Source of the DNA: Chloroflexota bacterium
GTDB taxonomy: Bacteria; Chloroflexota; Anaerolineae; Anaerolineales; Villigracilaceae
Assembly (NCBI GenBank): GCA_013112685.1
Contig: JABFGC010000002.1
Coordinates: 1,002,902 to 1,066,901, forward strand
Length of the DNA stretch: 64,000 bases
Reading direction: 5' to 3'
Both the position numbers and the translations under genes were made by a program. The notes beneath the pieces were generated by a model. It was not told where the DNA came from and searched no databases. It was given only the letters and a program-made list of their open reading frames with translations. The number at the start of each line of letters is the position of its first letter. Position 1 is the first letter of the stretch. Below, one piece after another: positions 62,071-64,000 of this stretch.

Positions 62071-62820
62071 CTACTCCTTGAACTTCACAAAAAACAATGT
62101 CGAGCCGTCAATTTCCTGCGAACGGATATCGAAGCGATCCTTGAACTTCATGATCATCTTTGAAAGCTGCTTATGACCGTACGTGCGCGGGTCGAAGGCT
62201 GGGTCGAGTTGATACAGGGCGTTGCCCATCGTCGCCAGCGACGCCCAGCCGTCCTGCTGCACAGCCATTTCGAACGCCTGGCTGAGCAGGGGGATCGGGT
62301 CGGGCTCGTCCTTTTTCTTTGTCCCGCTTTTTTGCGAGCGCTGTTGGGCGGCTTGTTTCCTTGCCAGTGCAATATTTTCGGTATAAACGAACACGTCGCA
62401 GGCGTTGACGAACGGCTTCGGCGTTTTCTTCTCCCCGATTCCCATCACAAAGATGCCCGTCTCGCGGATGCGCGTCGCCAGCCGGGTGTAATCGCTGTCG
62501 CTGGAAACGAGGCAGAACCCGTCCACCACGCTGGAGTGCAAAATGTCCATGGCGTCAATAATCATGGCGCTGTCCGTCGCGTTTTTGCCGATGGTGTATC
62601 GGAACTGTTGGATGGGCTGGAAGGCGTGAAAGTTCAACGTTTCCTTCCAGGAATTCATGCTGTTTGTCGTCCAGTCGCCGTAAATGCGCCGGACGGTCAC
62701 CTGTCCGTGCCTGCCAGCCTCCACCAGCATTTGGGGCAGCAAGCCCGCCTGGGCGTTATCGCCGTCAATCAGCATGGCGATTTTGATTCTGGAAAGGGAT
62801 GTGATTTGGTCATCTGCCAT
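62071..62820 (-). CDS. NYN-domain nuclease-like protein with C-terminal OST-HTH/LOTUS domain
   Basis: 249 residues. The NYN (PIN-like) domain occupies about 1-150, with acidic residues AMLIDGDNAQ, NATDSAMIIDAMDIL and CLVSSDSDYTRLATRI forming the expected metal site. A Lys/Gln-rich linker (about 150-185) leads to an OST-HTH/LOTUS domain (about 190-249; LLSQAFEMAVQQDGWASLATMGN, YGHKQLSKMIMKFKDRF), a fold that binds RNA. Together this suggests an RNase acting on structured or modified RNA. The bacterial role is not established. Single gene convergent with the GT4 gene. Confidence 0.85.
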   Translation of the reverse strand: MADDQITSLSRIKIAMLIDGDNAQAGLLPQMLVEAGRHGQVTVRRIYGDWTTNSMNSWKETLNFHAFQPIQQFRYTIGKNATDSAMIIDAMDILHSSVVDGFCLVSSDSDYTRLATRIRETGIFVMGIGEKKTPKPFVNACDVFVYTENIALARKQAAQQRSQKSGTKKKDEPDPIPLLSQAFEMAVQQDGWASLATMGNALYQLDPAFDPRTYGHKQLSKMIMKFKDRFDIRSQEIDGSTLFFVKFKE

Positions 62821-62862
62821 AGGATGATTATACCTTTCGCTTCACCCCGGACTGGGAGTTGG

Positions 62863-63529
62863 TCAGGGTTCAATGGGCTTCACCACGCCGACGTCGGACG
62901 GCGCGCCCCCGAAGAGACTGATGTCCCGGCAGGACTGCCTATCCACGCGCAGGAGAGTCACGCCGCTGGCGGTCACGTCCACCTGGATGATCGTGTCCTG
63001 CTGGTAGGTAGAGTCCACAGTCAACTTGAGGGTCACTTGATGCTGTGCGGGCAGGCTGTCAACACAGACCTCTTTATCCGGGTGGGGCCTGCCTTCGTCA
63101 ATGGCGCGCAAGAGTCCGCAGGCATTGACCAGGTCAACCGTCCCCGTATTCTTGATGGTCACGTAGGCGTTTGTCACCTCTCCCATGCCGTTCAGGATGT
63201 CAATGCTCGTGTTGCAACCCAAAATGTCAACCGCGACCGACTGAATAGGAGAGAGTGTCGGTGTATCGGTGGGCGGTCCCCTGTGTGGACGTCGCGGTGG
63301 GCGAGGCGTTTTCCGTGTTTGTGGCGGTAATCTGGGTGATGACGGTGACTTCAGGCGTCGCCGTGCCGCTGAAGGTGGGCGGGGGGATAATGAGGGGAGT
63401 CGCGGTCACGACCCCCGGCGTCGGCGAAGGGATCGGCGTCCAGACTGGGAACGGCTGCGGGGGCCGCCCCCACGTATCGCAGCCAGCCAGAATGAAGACC
63501 AGGGAAAGAAAGAGGATTGTCCTTCTCAT
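62863..63529 (-). CDS. Putative lipoprotein, frameshifted in this sequence
   Basis: Start ATG at 63529. The signal peptide ends in a lipobox (LSLVFILAGC) so the protein would be lipid-anchored. A Pro/Thr-rich stalk (TPIPSPTPGVVTATPLIIPP) follows. The frame breaks at 63275-63281: on the minus strand GGGGACC should be GGGACC, which restores QGPPTDTPTLSPIQSVAVDIL and continues through a beta-rich domain (LGCNTSIDILNGMGEVTNAY, VTIKNTGTVDLVNACGLL) to 62863. Repaired length about 222 residues. The C-terminal part looks like a FxLYD/NPCBM-type beta fold of unknown function. Confidence 0.7.
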
Positions 63530-63748
63530 GCGCTCATTATACCCCCTGGGTTTGTCCTTTCTGCGTCTGTCTGATGGCTGGCGGATGGGCATGATTCCCG
63601 CTCATTTTGGACGTTTATCCTGCATTTTTGCCGAATTCCTTTCAATTCGATGATAAGTTTTCAACGCGGTTAATTTGGGAGTATTGTGTAATTCATTGCA
63701 TTGGATTAAAATCAAATTACAACTTGGTTTTTGGAATTATGGGTTATT
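63530..63748. other. AT-rich intergenic region
   Basis: About 220 bases between the divergent lipoprotein and membrane-protein genes. It probably holds both promoters. No single box is convincing. Confidence 0.4.
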
Positions 63749-64000
63749 ATGTCATCTCTCAAACAGTCAATATTTTGGGTGTCGTTATACCTTGCCTCGA
63801 TATTTATTCTGGCACAGTTCGACTATACAGATTCGCCGATCATTGACTTCGCCAAATATTTTTATTTCCTGGTGATGGTGGCGATACCGGCTACAGTCTT
63901 TTTCCCGTACACCTCAAAAGTCAGCATATTCGTGCCGATCGTGATCTGGGGGAGCGTTTATTTGGTCATGTTACAGATTCTGGACCGCACGGCTTCCGCG
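63749..64000 (+). CDS. Membrane protein, cut by the window end
   Basis: Open from the ATG at 63749 to base 64000 (84 codons, no stop). It reads MSSLKQSIFWVSLYLASIFI and continues with about three hydrophobic segments (FYFLVMVAIPATVFFPY, IFVPIVIWGSVYLVML) separated by short loops. No Shine-Dalgarno is obvious, so the start is uncertain. The family cannot be named from the N-terminus alone. Confidence 0.55.
   Translation, partial: MSSLKQSIFWVSLYLASIFILAQFDYTDSPIIDFAKYFYFLVMVAIPATVFFPYTSKVSIFVPIVIWGSVYLVMLQILDRTASA

Overview
This window looks like a chromosomal piece of an anaerobic, moderately GC-rich Chloroflexota bacterium, most likely class Anaerolineae. That placement is inferred from gene content, since there is no rRNA here. 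The pointers are a fused transaldolase/glucose-6-phosphate isomerase, a Tad pilus operon without a secretin, many ArnT-like membrane glycosyltransferases, two aldehyde ferredoxin oxidoreductases (AOR) and purine/pyrimidine-word intergenic palindromes.

Layout. 1-5 kb is an accessory edge: a large unrecognised minus-strand gene cut by the window start, a HIRAN-domain gene, a decayed IS110-family element with a candidate bridge-RNA region, and a zinc-ribbon protein. 5.4-11.3 kb holds a DMT-type exporter, a GNAT acetyltransferase and three membrane glycosyltransferases. 11.3-19 kb has a DegS/DegU-like two-component pair followed by a Tad pilus/secretion operon (CpaB, TadZ, TadA, TadB, TadC), then ComF-like and HPF genes. 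20.4-21.8 kb is an Lgt-like and TlpA-like pair. 22.6-28.7 kb is a pentose-phosphate operon (tkt, VOC protein, rpiB, tal-pgi) interrupted by a four-helix-bundle gene, followed by a HicBA module, a nucleotidyltransferase pair and a pterin dehydratase. 31-38.5 kb is a surface-glycan region (CAP protein, GH36, LPG-flippase-like protein, sulfotransferase, GT2, large membrane protein).

The most interesting part is 38.7-58.5 kb. Five class III aminotransferases (one closely PatA-like), a methylmalonate-semialdehyde-type dehydrogenase, a complete polyamine ABC importer (PotABCD), a saccharopine/carboxynorspermidine-dehydrogenase-like enzyme, two AOR enzymes and two Lrp/AsnC regulators lie together on one strand. 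I read this as a polyamine and omega-amino-acid uptake and fermentation island in which aldehydes made by transamination could be oxidised by AOR with ferredoxin as acceptor. The rest (58.5-64 kb) has a GAF histidine kinase, tRNA-Thr(CGT), a GT4 glycosyltransferase, a NYN/OST-HTH protein, a lipoprotein and a membrane protein cut by the right edge.

At least nine otherwise intact conserved genes carry single-base frameshifts. Five of these are one extra G in front of a WCC, that is at GGWCC sites. This points to systematic sequencing error, possibly at a modified motif, rather than wholesale gene decay. Such genes are given as one feature spanning the break.
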